NCBI GenBank assembly: GCA_018873245.2
Contig: JAEMBT020000001.1
Coordinates: 9,768,220-9,832,219 of the forward strand
Reading direction: 5' to 3'
Source: Archegozetes longisetosus
Taxonomy: Eukaryota; Arthropoda; Arachnida; Sarcoptiformes; Trhypochthoniidae
Length of the DNA stretch: 64,000 nt
Each line of letters begins with the position of its first letter. Position 1 is the first letter of the stretch. A program made the position numbers and the translations under genes. Of the stretch, positions 20,762 to 33,706 are shown piece after piece. The notes under the pieces were generated by a model that searched no databases, was not told the origin of the DNA, and saw only the letters and a program-made list of their open reading frames with translations.

Positions 20762-23430
20762 TGGAAACCGTTAACAGAAGTGCAAAATAATGGTTCGAGT
20801 CATTACACATTTAGAGGTTTGATATGGATTATAATCAATCAAATCGCTAAACAATACAATTTGAGGTAAAACTCTACTTTTAAAAAATTAATTTAATTCA
20901 TCGATTATCATCAAACTTCCAAATAGCTATAGAATAGTTCGACCACCAGATAATTTGTGGGGAGCAAAAGTAAATGATTCGTGGAATGGAATGATTGGCC
21001 AAATTATAAGAGATGTAACTTTGAAAGTTATAAAACTACTAACTTCCTATCACATGATCTATTTATAGGAGTGTCAGTTAGCATTAGGACCATTTCATAT
21101 AACACCAGAGAGAATGGAAGTGATCAGATTCTCGAAACCTGTTTTTGTAGATATCACTACTTTCATGACTACTGTTAATTATAATGAAAGCAAAACTCTG
21201 GGAATGTTATGTCATTTCAACTCAATTAGCAGTGGAATCTTGATCTGTTCTATACTAAGTCTGATCTCTATTGCATTCATAAATTTTTTATTCCAAACAT
21301 TTAATCCCAACTTCGAAGATAGTTTTGATCTTGTTCTTATGAGAGTTTTGTTCTTGAAATGTGAGTTCGATTATTAATTCAATTGATCTTATATATTAGT
21401 TTATGATTTCTTCTAATCGTAAAAAACTCACAGAATCTATTAGGATCAATAAATTGAGTTTTTTCGAATGCTTACAAAAGTCAGTAGTGACCTCTGAAGC
21501 TATAGAAACAATGATTGGTTCAGTTTTCATCTACAGGATGTACACTTTAGATCTCCAGGACTTTGACTTCAAAGATAAAATCAGAAGCTATGAATTACTA
21601 CTGAATATGCGTATAGTAATATAAAACTATTGAGAAAGTTCTTCCTGTGGGTTCAAAGATATTTAGTATTATTTAATTTTCTATTTAACATATCTTGAAA
21701 CATTTTGGATGTAAAACCTTTAGAACGACACTCATCACCTCGAAGAGAAAATATAGCCTGATAGCCCTGGATATTAAAAAACATATTCTATGGTCACATC
21801 ATAAGTGAATTTAATGAGAAAAACAATTCATTCGTAAAGTAAAAAAGCTCGTAACATTTGAAAAGCTATTTATATCGTACTTAGTTTAAAAGTGATATAA
21901 ATATACATAAATTGGTTCCTCATCATCTGCATAATTATGTTCTAAACGCTGAATGATCGAACTACGTGTTCTCATAAGAACTGATTCAAGAATTGCATGA
22001 AATTCTTCAGTAATGTATTTGCTTGAGATGTAACTCGTTTCTCAGCCGTTGTAATGCTGGAGGACTTTAGTGCTGAAAGAAACCCCGGAAAAACATTTAG
22101 ACTCAGTCAATTCAAATCAAGATGGCTTGCCAACGGTTTTGGTCCTCATATATAAATTTTTAGCTATTACATAATTTTGAAAATTCTCCTGGTCTTCACT
22201 TTTCTCGAATTTTATAAAAAAAATTCAAGCAATCATTTTGAGTGTAGGCTAAACAAAATTTCCGCAGCAGTCCATATTGGGTTCGATTTCTAGCGACAAT
22301 TTTTTATTTGAAATAAAAACACTGAAAATCTTAAGTATACATCCATACGATTTAACATTATATAACTGTTTCTCATTTCATTCTATGCAAGTTAAGCTTT
22401 AGAGAGCAGAGTCAACATTAATAGTAGTCTCTAGATATATTAGGTTTTTCTAAGATTCTCAACTATAAAACGCATTATTTCTAATTGATTAAACTTTGTT
22501 TTACACTTTAAAAGCATTCCATAAGTTCCCATCATATTCATCAACATTTATAATTTCAATATTTGTCATATCGATAACATTTTTCTGGATTAATTTGAAT
22601 TCTACTATCGGCGCACAAATGGTCACTTCAAAACCATATAATCTGATTAATAGGTTCGAGAATCTGACAGATAATCAAGACGTTGTACCAATGAATTTGG
22701 AACAATAATAGCTTTCATTCAAGCTTAACTGTATAAGAAATAAAAGAATTCAAAACAAAATTGAATTTACAAACTTTTTTCCTCTTAGCAAACACAAAAT
22801 CCAGTAATGCTTAAAATATTTAACCGAATTTTTGACCATCAAAATGAGTCATTAATAGTTCACATGCCTTTTTATAACAAATCATATAGTAATGGATTTA
22901 TGAGTGATCGATACGTGTTTACAGACTTAAAAATTGGTGTACTTCGGGCTAAAGCAATTATTTGTAGTTATAATCCATTCATTTCAATACATATTGCAAA
23001 ACAAATGGAAATCCCGAATCCACTCGCTTTGTCTTTCTCTCGCAACAGAACTGATGATCAGTATCAAACTTTGGTTTTAAAAACTAATAACTGGTATTCA
23101 AATTAAAATTTCAGAATTGCTTACATATGATTATAAAAATTTTCTTAGGATCAACCTATGACACACTTCAGGACTGATTGATAAATGGATTGGTGATGAA
23201 ATGAATCAATTCATTAAAACAAATGATTCGCAGATTCGTAGATGTGTTTTGCAACAGTTTGATAGGACAATCAATACTGAAGATGGTACTCATAGTAATG
23301 AATCCGTTGTTCTCAAATTATCTGCTGTGAAAATATTTTTGAAATATGTTTTTTAATTATTTTATTTTGTTCATCTGTTTTATTAATTGAAATACTAATT
23401 AAGAAACTGAGTTAACTAAAATACTCTAAT
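20762..23430 (+). CDS. Ionotropic-receptor (IR) type ligand-gated channel; possible break near TM3
   Basis: Receptor of the variant glutamate-receptor class, at the plasma membrane. Exons I can place: 20762-20865 and 20927-21014 (S1 ligand lobe: FRGLIWIIINQIAKQYNL, RIVRPPDNLWG, WNGMIGQIIRD), 21069-21360 (LALGPFHITPERMEVIRFSK, then TM1 about GILICSILSLISIAF), 22515 to about 22690 (TM2, STFIISIFVISITFFWINL), 22789 to about 23098 (S2 lobe), and about 23168-23430 (LIDKWIGDEMNQF, then TM3). In the last exon a T6 run at 23349-23354 breaks the frame; dropping or adding one base gives a good TM3 (LIILFCSSVLLIEIL) ending in a stop. The phase into the last exon is also unresolved. The 5' start was not found. 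Either a recent pseudogene or a sequence error. Confidence 0.7.
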
Positions 23431-23639
23431 GAATGTATTATAGATAACTTGAGGTAAATTTTAAACATTTTGAAATTTATACAGGTATCTTTTTTCATAA
23501 CTAGTTGAAGTAATTCAGAGCTTATTGTTCTCTGAGGATGTAAAAATACAAGAATTTAATTCAGAATCGTTTTACATAATCTATAATACTACATATATCT
23601 CGTATATAAGTGTGTCATTGCATTTCTTCAGATTCATGA

Positions 23640-25060
23640 GGTTCTGTGATTGCAAATTCTACTTCTTCGTTTATCTTTTTTCTTGACTCTGTGCCAGTTA
23701 GTGCTTAAATTTCCTAAGGTATTATAAATACATTGGTTGTCTCAAGAAAGTTACCATTATACTTTACGGCTAAAAGATTTTCAACTCATTTAATAGTTAG
23801 TTTGTTATCATCTTTGCTTTGTATTTTAAATTACAACAAGAAATTTCTTTCAATCGAAGCACTAGAAGCAGACAAGAAAAAACATATTTAATAGCAAACG
23901 ATGCAAATTTCTATTGTGATGGAAAGTGAAATATTAGATTATTCCAAATTACAGACAGTTCAACCATTCATTCAAACAAATGCTATATTAAAGGTTGTTT
24001 TGTGACATTGGAAATATTAGTAAGAGTTCATTTGATTTCTATTTTCATTTTGGCGTTGTGGTCTAGCATCTAGGAGTGTAAAGTCGCCCATTCAAATGTT
24101 TTTCTTGATAATGGTAATAAATTAAATTTCAAAGATAATGGCAGGATATGGATAAAATTCTCCTCCTCATGTTGTGATGTCAGAATAGACCTTCCGTTTT
24201 TCTTTTTCTGTGAATTTTATTTCCCAAGGTGCTTCAGATACTGAATTTCTTATAGAAATGATAGCTTCATTCACGTCTGCAACTCGTGTTTAACCAGTCT
24301 TCAATTTGGCGATACCATCAGCCATTGGTTTGAGCAACTTGATGACTAGTTAAGGTTTTACCTAAGATACATCTAAATCTATCTTTCTTCAGAAACGGTT
24401 AACAGAATTTTCCTGATACTGTACAATCTTTTAGCAAAGGCTAATTTTTGTTAATTCTTTAAAATTCATCAATTTTACACTTGATCCCTTGATTTCTTTT
24501 ACAGTTTAACTCTCAGGGAAAAGTATTTTGTTGATTGACTCTATTTTGCAAGCGTCGTTGGTTAAAAGGTCTAAACCATTAGCAGCTCATCCAAAACAAT
24601 CAATTTCTGTATATGCTCTCTCAATCTCTTTCCACGTGCTCTTAATGCTTGCAGCGTTATCTGTTATAATGACAAAATCTTATTTCCCACCCCTTCGTTA
24701 GCTGTATGGATTAGATTAAAGATTTTAAGTTCTGATGCGAAGATGCTGCCTCCGTTTTGATACTCTTGTAAAATAGGAGCCCTGTTGTTGAAACAGCAAG
24801 GTTAATAACTGATTTTGCGTAAGCTTAGTCCAACCATCGATAATCAAAGTCAAGTCAAAACTAGACGATATCATTTTTAGTAGTTTTCTCTACTCTATTA
24901 CGTGCCCGTATTAGCCCTCGCTGAGCTTCTATAGCCAAAATTGACCTACGATTCGTGTTTCAATACACCATCGAGCAAAAGTTCGTTACATTTATTCACG
25001 AGGATTATATCTTACCGCAGACTCGAAATACTATGGAAGTTTCTTTGAAAATTCATGAAT
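23640..25060 (-). pseudogene. Decayed hAT transposase
   Basis: Not an open frame, but the minus strand still shows hAT landmarks in order: VIITDNAASIKSTWKEIERA at about 24680-24600, a Leu-rich stretch after a lost Cys-His pair (NGLDLLTNDACKIESINKIL, about 24570-24510), VKLMNF near 24465, and the C-terminal dimerisation motif SASSASIERNF near 23870 followed by KLTIK and VENLLAVKYN near 23790. Several stops and frame changes are present. It is of a different lineage from the hAT at 7064. No termini were recognised. Confidence 0.6.
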
Positions 25061-27637
25061 TAGAACTAAAACAAAATTGTATTGTGACTATGAAAAGAAC
25101 TTTTTTTACAATAATATGAATAATACGAGCGCGAGGCGGACGAACTCGATCAAAACCTTTTGGTTGGCTTCAACAGCTTATCTTCAATCTGTCAAAATTT
25201 CAATCAATTGTCTTACGCTGTTATTTGAAAAACTTTGAATTAGTCTGATAATAATTCAAAGGATTTATCCTGATTTAGTAAAATTGAATTCAGAAATTTT
25301 TTAATTCTAGTCCATTAGTGACTTGATTTATCAGTATTAACAAAACAAAAAATAATAAAAGCATATTCGATGAAAGCAGACTTTGATGTATAAGCTTAAA
25401 ATGATGAATCGATGCATTGCAGAAAGGAAGTGTAAAGTTATTGTAGTTATAAGCTCTAATAAAGATAATGATGATTTGAGGTGGTTTGGCTACCGAAAGA
25501 CTCAAATGATTCAACTGAATAAAACTAAACCTATCCAATTACTTATATTAATCAAACTTTAATCGTTCAAAACAAATTAAAAATAGAACAGAAATTTGCA
25601 AATTCTAATTAAAAGTGATTCAAGTTGAAGAAAAAATATGTAGAAATTCAGATGAGAATAAAAATATGCAAGAGTCATAACACAGATAATATTTCATAAA
25701 TGCTTTGTAGTCGAAAAAAATTTAATGAAAAATACAATTAAATTTCAGAAATCGGATTCGTATTTTAATCTAGGATAATTTTTTCTTTAATTTTTTATGT
25801 TTTATATTTTATTTAAATCTATAGTTAAAAAAATATTTGCTATAAAGCAAAAAAATGAGCTATGCATTGAATTTCGATTTAAGATGTCAATTCGATATGA
25901 AAATAAACTCTTTGTAATATGAATAAAATTTTAGTGGGTTTAAAATATTGTAAAGCTTCATCTTGTAACTAAATAATAACGTTAGTTATCAGCTTTTTAT
26001 GTAAAAAATCTAATATCAACAATTAATTTTACACTACAAAATAAGCAAATCAAAGTTAGCTACTTATCCAACAGATAATTGGTATATTTATGATATTCAT
26101 AAATTTATATCGAAAAAATGTTAGTTTGAAAAGATACATGATATTTTGATGACTGAACTTTTATTAATTATTTTCAATAACTTGTACTCAATAAAATTAC
26201 TGATTGAAAAATTAAATTTTTGACATTTTTATACTGATTGTATTTTGTTTATTATTTTTTGTCAACTTTGTCCATTAGAATAGGTTCTTGAAACTGAGAA
26301 AAGATTTATCTACAGAAGAAATTTTATAATGATGTAAAATTAGTGTAAGATTCTTTTTTTTCTTCCAGGTGATAAATGATAGAAATTTACTTCTTAAACG
26401 AAAAGTCAATCAAAGATGTTATAAGCGAAGTACCAATATCTAATGCAAACAAAATTCAAACATAAGAAGTATCTAAAGTCATTCAAACCAAACTAACTTC
26501 AAAAGATTATTATAAAAAATGACTATCACGACGTGTCATAAATAAATCCGAAAATACCAGAGAACAGCTAGTTTCACGTATAAAAACTTTGTGATATCTA
26601 ATAAGAGAAGAAGACAAATTAGACGCAAGAATATGATGAAGTATTGCGACTCATATTGCAGTATCATCTTACCTAGAAATTTTCTATACTAAAAACTGTA
26701 TTTTATTCGTTCTTTTACGCTTTGTTCATAAGTAGAATACATTATGATATGCTATGAGCAAACACACTTCCATCTTGTATCGCTAAAACTACATAACAAT
26801 TTAAAGTTTATTTGTTTAACCCTTTACGAATATCAATTATCTATTTTTCAAAAACACGTTGATAAGTATTCTAAACTTTCACTGGAATGTAATCTATTAT
26901 CTGCATACAAAACAGCACACCGTATTCCAGGGAGTAACAAGAGAAAACAAGTATTTAGAGTCCATATTTATTGAATATTAATTAACATAAACTTTAATTA
27001 AACAATAGTCATATCATATTTACACAAACTTATCAAATAAAAAAGTAGTTTATTGAATTTACCATTATAGCAGACTATATACGAAAATGATTAATAAAAT
27101 GCAAACTATATTATTTATTCTGTAACCAAAATAAAACTTATCGGTGAATCAATTTATTTAGCATTCATAAACTCATTACGTTAATAGTTGATAAAACTTT
27201 TAATATTTATTATAAGCATAAATAAATCTACAAAATATACTGTATTAGTAGAAGTTCTACTGTATTATATTCAGTGTTTTGTTAAAACATAATAGATTTT
27301 TTCTTTTAAAAATTTCATAACAACAAACATGAAATACAATTTAGAAATTGAATTGAGAATTTATAGATTCCATTCGAGTGTGAATAAGTTTGAAAAGGTA
27401 TTGTTTGAGATAAAAAGAAGTACTGCTCATATGAGGAGAAATTTATAATGTGAAAAATGCTGAGAATTTATTTTTGACTCGATTTATTTTCTAAAGGTTA
27501 TAAAATTCTTTTCAAATATCTATTTATTAAATTTTAGAATCAGCATGTAATATAAACCAACGATTTACTGTATTCATCATTAGGATGTCATCTATATTCT
27601 AATGCGCTACAAGATTGAAGACGTTATTGTCAGCCAC
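25061..27637. other. Non-coding AT-rich stretch
   Basis: No convincing exon, RNA gene or paired terminal repeat. The open frames at 25290-25538 and 26744-26974 lack any family signature or splice context. Confidence 0.5.
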
Positions 27638-27645
27638 TGTGTAAC

Positions 27646-28165
27646 TAGTGTTCCCAGGCCATTTCGTCGCTAAACTTGAGAACTTACAAAAAATGCCAAT
27701 TTTCGCCCTGAGTTCGCCTTGAGATTAGTAAATTAAATAAATAATAATGTAATATATTTTAACTAGTAATCTGTTTATTAATAAACGCTTTACAAAGCAA
27801 AATTCTATTATTTAGAAAATCTATATTTTTGCTGTGATTTGGCTGCAGTAATACAACTTTTGTTATCCTTTTGTTATTCTTTTGTTATCAAATCATAGCT
27901 TTTTATGCAAAACATTTCCACAAAACTATTTTAATAATTAGATTCTATGTATAAACATATTCTATGCACTAACCCATTATTGTTAGTATTCATTGCTTAT
28001 CATAAGTGACATTAGTTTACAGTTTAGTGCATAATATGCATTGAGTTTTTTGCCAAAATTTTTAACTTGAGATTTTATTCTCAAGTTATATGACCCAACT
28101 TGAGACCTGAGATAGACCTCAATAATTTGAGAATCAAGCTGAAAACTTGAGACCTGAAAACACTA
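27646..28165. mobile_element. Non-autonomous hAT-type element (MITE)
   Basis: Termini TAGTGTTCCCAGG at 27646 and the inverse CCTGAAAACACTA ending at 28165, flanked by the perfect 8-bp repeat TGTGTAAC (27638-27645, 28166-28173). No coding capacity. CTTGAG motifs are repeated in the right half. The TAGTG start is shared with the autonomous-type hAT at 7064, a possible source of transposase. Confidence 0.88.
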
Positions 28166-28833
28166 TGTGTAACATTTCAATTTATTATTGAAACACAACT
28201 CATTTTATCAGTAAACTAAACACTTTCATTATAATTTTTGCATTAAAGTTTTATATTAACATAAAATTAATTATTCTTATAAAATGTAGTTCAACGTTGA
28301 ATATCAACAATGAATATTAAATATCGCATGATATTCAATCGATATTCATTTAATGTGAATTATAATTAATAATATCTTAATATTTTGTTTGAATGGCAAA
28401 ACAAGTCAAATAATGAAACAAATTATTTACAAGTTACCATAGAAAAGACCACTCTAATATTAATTATCTTATTTTTCACTTAATAAAACTCTGCTTCAGT
28501 AAACAACTTTATTCGTATATCGATTTACAGAGTATTCACAACTAGATACTGATTATCGTTAATAAAACTTCAAGTATTAATTAAAAACATAATAATGTCA
28601 ATAGAATATATTTATGAATAGATCTTATGAGATCTCACGTTGTATTCAGAGTTATTTCCAAACTTTCTCAATAAGATTTTGCTTGTGATTAATGTTTTTT
28701 AAGGAGAAGCATTAGTTCTCATTAAAATTTATTCGATTAAATTGAAATGCTTAAACAAATTAACAATTCCTAGCTTTGATTTTGAGTGTGAAAGGGTTTA
28801 AGAACATAGTTTATTGGTGATAAATGATGTTCT

Positions 28834-29052
28834 GTGCAAAAGTTATGCGAGAAAGTTTTCACTAACATTGAGGGTTGTGGCTTATCTTTTATTAAAATTC
28901 GTAAAATTATTAAGACTTTATGTGTTGTCATAATGTTTGCGCAAATCATTGATATATCGTTCAGTTTCTTTTCACATCCGTCTAGTATCGAAATTGATCT
29001 TAATTATGACAAACAACAACCTCTGCCTTCAACCATTACCGCTTATTTTTAA
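28834..29052 (+). pseudogene. DEG/ENaC channel N-terminal fragment
   Basis: About 70 residues resembling the N-terminus of degenerin/epithelial sodium channels: basic KIRKIIKTLCVVIMFAQII (TM1), aromatic FSFFSHPSSIEIDL, then LPSTITAYF where intact members read LPAITLC. It matches the layout of the intact channel at 62563-63816. No in-frame ATG precedes it and nothing of the large extracellular domain or TM2 follows, so this is a fragment. It abuts the left end of the IR duplication (about 29040). Confidence 0.55.
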
Positions 29053-31690
29053 TAATAAACAAAAATAAATTAACACTTTATTTGTGTTATTTTAAATCGG
29101 GAATTGAATTAAATATTGCAAATTAGACTGTAATGAAATACAAGTGGCATACCAGTGAAATGACATAATGAGATTAATTTAAAACTAATACAGATGCTGG
29201 ACTTTCTAATTATCGTAGAATAGTCTTTGCACAATTTTGACCAACCTAATCATTAGTGCCGATAAGACTAAATTTGATCAAATTTACGAATATCACTGAA
29301 ATCTGGATTCTCTTGAAGTAATGAATGTCTAAAAATCATCTTAATATTTTGAATGGGTAAGCACTTAATGTATTTTGAAAATCACACTGAAACTAATATG
29401 CTTTACTTATGTACTCTTTCTAATCACTGAGAGTACTTCTCATTAACTAAACATATAATTATTATCAATATTTAACTGTTCGTTAGGAAAATAATATTGA
29501 TCGTCGTAAAATTGTTATAAATAAAGTTTATACAATTAACTGTAACTATCATTGAAGCAACACATTAATTCGTTGTCATAGTCACGTGTTTATGATAAGA
29601 AATAATTCTATATTAATCTTTATTGAAAGTAAAACTTAATAGATTTTTAAATGCAATGATTGGCATGAAACGTAAGTATGATAAAAATGAATGTTTCGAA
29701 TGATGAAAGTTATTTAAATGTGAAAGCTTTTTCACTGAAGATAATATTTTTTACGGATAGCGAGTACAGTATTTATACTCCTATACTGGAAATCTTATAC
29801 GGAAGCTAAACAATTTAGAAAAACACTTCGTAACTTTTTTAAATGAAAGCCTCTGAGATGTCATGATGATTACAACGATAAATGGAGTTTATGAATTTTT
29901 CTCTAAAAACTATCGAAATCAATTTTTTCCGGTCAATGTGTTTGTCCAATGCTCAAGAAGTGGATCAATTAAAGGAAACTTAACAATATTTAATTATGAT
30001 GATTTCAATTATGCTAAAAATCAGGTTAATAATATTTTCATTTTTTCATTTAAAATTTATAGTTCAATATGATAATATTTTGGTGGATTCAGTTTCAGTT
30101 TTTCAGTTTCTATCTATCAATCATTGAGTATTTAATGTGTTCCTTGGGATTAAGAATTAAATTCAAACTGATGAATAATACAGACAGCAACGATTATTCT
30201 TATATTTATCGGGTAATTAATCATGAAGCTTTGCTCTTATAGCTAGAATATTAAGTATTTTATTTACACATATGATTAAAAACTAATATTTTGATATCGT
30301 ATGAAAAACTTGAAAAATGAATGAAACTCATCTGACATCTTTTAGGAAAATGTTTTGATTCTTCACTATGCAATTATCAATGAACAGAGTATAATAAAAG
30401 CAAATTAAATAGTTGCGAGCCAAGGATATCTCGTAGAAATCATGACAACTGTGAAATTGGTTGAAGACAAGTCTTATTTTTCATTCATACGTTTATTCGA
30501 AAATTGGGTAAGAAACTTATCAGATATTTCATTATGGAAAACCTCAACTCTATTGAGTTCAGTAGTTAGGATGAACTCAAAGTTCTAGTTTTATAATCAT
30601 ATATCTATTTTTAATTTTCGAATTAATTATTTTACATTAATTAAAACTTTTATCAATTAGGTTTGGTTTTTATTGATTGTTAGCTTATTTTCAATAGCTA
30701 TATTACTGAAGTATTATAACATCAATCTTTAATACTTTCTGTCAAATTATATCTCAACCATCAAATAGATTCTACAGTCTAAAATGTATGAAATTTGGAT
30801 CAAACACAAACTTGAAAACTTTCATGTTCACAGCTCTACTATATATCTGGTTGATATCGAGCTTGATATTATCGAAATGTTATTCGAGTGTTTTACTCAA
30901 TGCATATTTCAAGCCTAAAATTGCTCCAATTGTTGACACTTTAGAAGATATTAAGAATAATAAAGATCTGAACGTTTATGGAAATGACTCAATTCAAATA
31001 CTTAAAAAAATAAAACCAAAAGAATTCAAAATACTTTATGAGAAATTCAACAATTACAATACTCATAAACAGAAACAATTTCGAATTAATGCTTCAAATA
31101 GAGATAAATTAAAAGGGATTTTGATTGATACGGTTCAAGGCAAAACTATTATGTTTGCCCATACGTTCATTATCAAAAGAATTCTTTTACATTATCCAGA
31201 ATCTAGACTCCATGTGATTAAAGACAAGTATGCACCAAATTTTTTAGTGTTTTCGATGTCTAAGAATCACAGTTTGAGTGGAAAAATTACTAATGCGTGA
31301 GTTTTGTACTAAGTATGAAACTTTTACTGAAATTTTTTTCTGAATAGACTCATGTATGCAATAGAAAATGGTCTATTTTTCCACATGCAATCTGTACTCG
31401 AATTTCAACAAGAAATGATCGGTCGGTTGAGGTCATCACATGATAGGGAAACTTTGAAAAAATATAATCCTGACGTTGAAAGTGATAACATTATCAAATT
31501 AAAGGATTTAAGTAGAGGTATCTTTTTGAGTCTGATAGTTGGATATGTTTTAGGATTGATTATATTGATTAACGAAAAAGTACTGTTTAAACAGTGATTG
31601 GAAGCCACAAAATTTAATGATAAAAAGCATTAACTTAAATAAAGTGTATTAAAGAATTAATAAATCAACTCTATCTTGTATTGTTGTCAA
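29040..31690 (+). repeat. Duplicated block, copy 1 (partner 47493-50130)
   Basis: About 2.6 kb aligned with 47493-50130 in the same orientation. Identity is moderate over the first 1.3 kb and very high from about 30420 to 31600. Confidence 0.8.
29863..31597 (+). pseudogene. IR-type receptor pseudogene
   Basis: Exon for exon the twin of the gene at 48287-50070: exons 29863-30024, 30093-30212, 30346-30507, 30661-31296 and 31348-31597, all with intact GT-AG sites. Two lesions kill it. In exon 3 a TAA at 30406-30408 replaces CAA of the twin. In exon 4, near 30713, 23 bp are missing after GAAGTAT, a motif present at both ends of the lost piece, which shifts the frame just after TM1. The rest (TM2, S2 lobe, TM3 with RGIFLSLIVGYVLGLI) is well kept, so inactivation is recent. 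Confidence 0.85.
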
Positions 31691-33150
31691 CATACGGAAT
31701 TATGTTTTTGTATTTTTTCCATCTTTTTAACTGTTTATCATTATATTTTACAAAATTGTTTTAATTTCTTTTTTTATTTAATATTATGAAACGATTAGAT
31801 TGGGATTATATAGGTTTAGTTCTCATAAGATGCGACGTTTAAATTTATATTTTTTATAGTGTGACTATTTATTTGTATATCGTCGCCTTAAAACTATTAG
31901 ATTCTAAATGCAAAAAGTATATTAACGAGAAGATTCACTTTCAAGTTGAATCACTTTATATACCAACAATGAGGACAATAACGATTTTCTAAAATATTTA
32001 ACTAAGCAATGTATGTGTGGTGCGAATATTCAACTGTTCATTTGGGTGCTATTCTGTTTCTGTCATCGATAACTCAGAACTGATTTTTGCATCTACAACT
32101 TAATTGCATTGAAATGAAATCCAAAACTGAGTTCTATCAAGTTCTGAATGATAGAAAATCGACAAATAATTAAATGGAAACAGATATTAATCTAGGAAAT
32201 TTTAAAAGGAATACAGAAAATCAATTTCCTGATCCCATTCCAATCAGGTAACCTTAAGTTTTTGATTTGAATACGAAAAATGAGAGATAAGAGTATGTTT
32301 AGACTGTTTCTCTGAAATTTCTTCACATATTTTAAAAGTTACAAGTTGTAAAACACTAGAAGATAGATGTTCGTGTCACTCACCTAAAAATATTAATTAA
32401 TTGGTCTTATTAAAAGTCAACTTAAAGATAAATATTGTAAATAAATTTTTAAAATTTTATTCTAAAAAGCTGGAATAATTACTTTCAATTCCACACCACT
32501 TTCCATCCCAATCCCATCTCATTCTAATCATTAATGGTATCATGTGGTCTATTATTATATTAATTGTTAATTTAAATAGAGAAGTGTTCAATAGATTTAT
32601 ATTCATTAAAGTATCCATCATCGGACTTTGGTTGGTTAGCCTCTTATTGGAATATAGTGATATATACTGTATATACAGCATGTTTCATAAATTTTGATAC
32701 AATTTTAAGGTTTCATAGCTCTAGAACTAAATTGCAGAATTTGATGAAAAGTGTCTCATTTTAAAAATAAATATTCAAAATTATTTATCTTAAATTTTCA
32801 TCAATTTATCTCAAATATTCTCTAAGCTATTTCAGTACAAAATTAAAAGTTTAAGTTTTTCTATGGCATTCTTACTATAATGTGTTTTAACTTAATTTTC
32901 TAAAACGTTTATCAATAAAATAATTTCTGCAATGAGAATGATAAAAATATTCTAAAAATGAGTCCTAGAGACATAACTACAAAAAGAGGGCATATTTAGT
33001 TGACTGAATACATATTTAATATGTATTGTGAAATATATATGTTTAATAAATATAGAATACCAAAATATCTTAGTTATTGGTTTGAAGAGGCTTTGCACTA
33101 ACACTTTTTGTAATTAGCTCTTAAAAAGTCCAATGATTTATAACACTTTC
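31600..33150. other. Non-coding AT-rich stretch
   Basis: No supported feature seen. The minus-strand frame at 32457-32681 has no recognisable family. Confidence 0.5.
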
Positions 33151-33678
33151 TGTAATGACTTTCTCTTTAAAATGACCCAATATAGTATGATTTAACTTTC
33201 GTATAAATAAACAATCAAAAAATGTATCTTTAGTTTTAAATTTAGAGAAACGTGGGAAACCAAAGAAAAGTATATAAAGGGAGAGAAAGTCACTATAAGG
33301 AGCTTCAGTAATATCTTAGTTATGCTTTGTAACTTCACGTTATGCATAATAGAATTCTTGAAAAATAGATAATCGTTTTCTTCATTTCTATCAACTTTAT
33401 TTCCACCTTAGGTAAGTAATATACAAAGTTGTGAACTTTCTTTAATGCATGATAGGTACACATGATACTCTCTATCGAGTCCAGCCAGACTCTTAGATGG
33501 AGAATTAGGTAAAGAAGATTTGGAATCTTACATCGAGGCCCCTGATTTCAAATCTTTACTCTAGTAAAATTACACAAAATGAAGAACTCTACACGAAAAA
33601 TTAGATCGAGTTTTTCATTCTTGACGAGATCCCGAGTCACAAAAATAATTGTGACAAATTTGGTGGAGGCGCCGGGTA
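33151..33678 (+). mobile_element. Candidate LTR with primer-binding-like site
   Basis: A TGT...ACA-bounded stretch (33151-33656) with a TATA box at 33271-33280 (TATATAAAGG) and an initiator-like TCAGT at 33305. It is followed four bases later by TGGTGGAGGCGCCGGGTA (33661-33678), which begins with TGG like a tRNA-primed start site. Almost no interior follows before LINE sequence. A short coding-like stretch (LLDGELGKEDLESYIEAPDF, about 33490-33560) lies inside and is unexplained. Confidence 0.4.
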
Positions 33679-33706
33679 TATACAAAATTAGGCTAATAAT
33701 TTTTAA

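Noticed and set aside
21403-21624. Open frame of 73 codons after the TM1 exon
   Set aside because: Its frame does not join the phase-1 end of the TM1 exon without a stop, and it lacks receptor features; a direct join to 22515 fits better.
22050-22165. GC-richer coding-like frame (MLEDFSAERNPGK) inside the large IR intron
   Set aside because: Short, no family match, no phase-compatible splice sites, and it does not fit the receptor's domain order.
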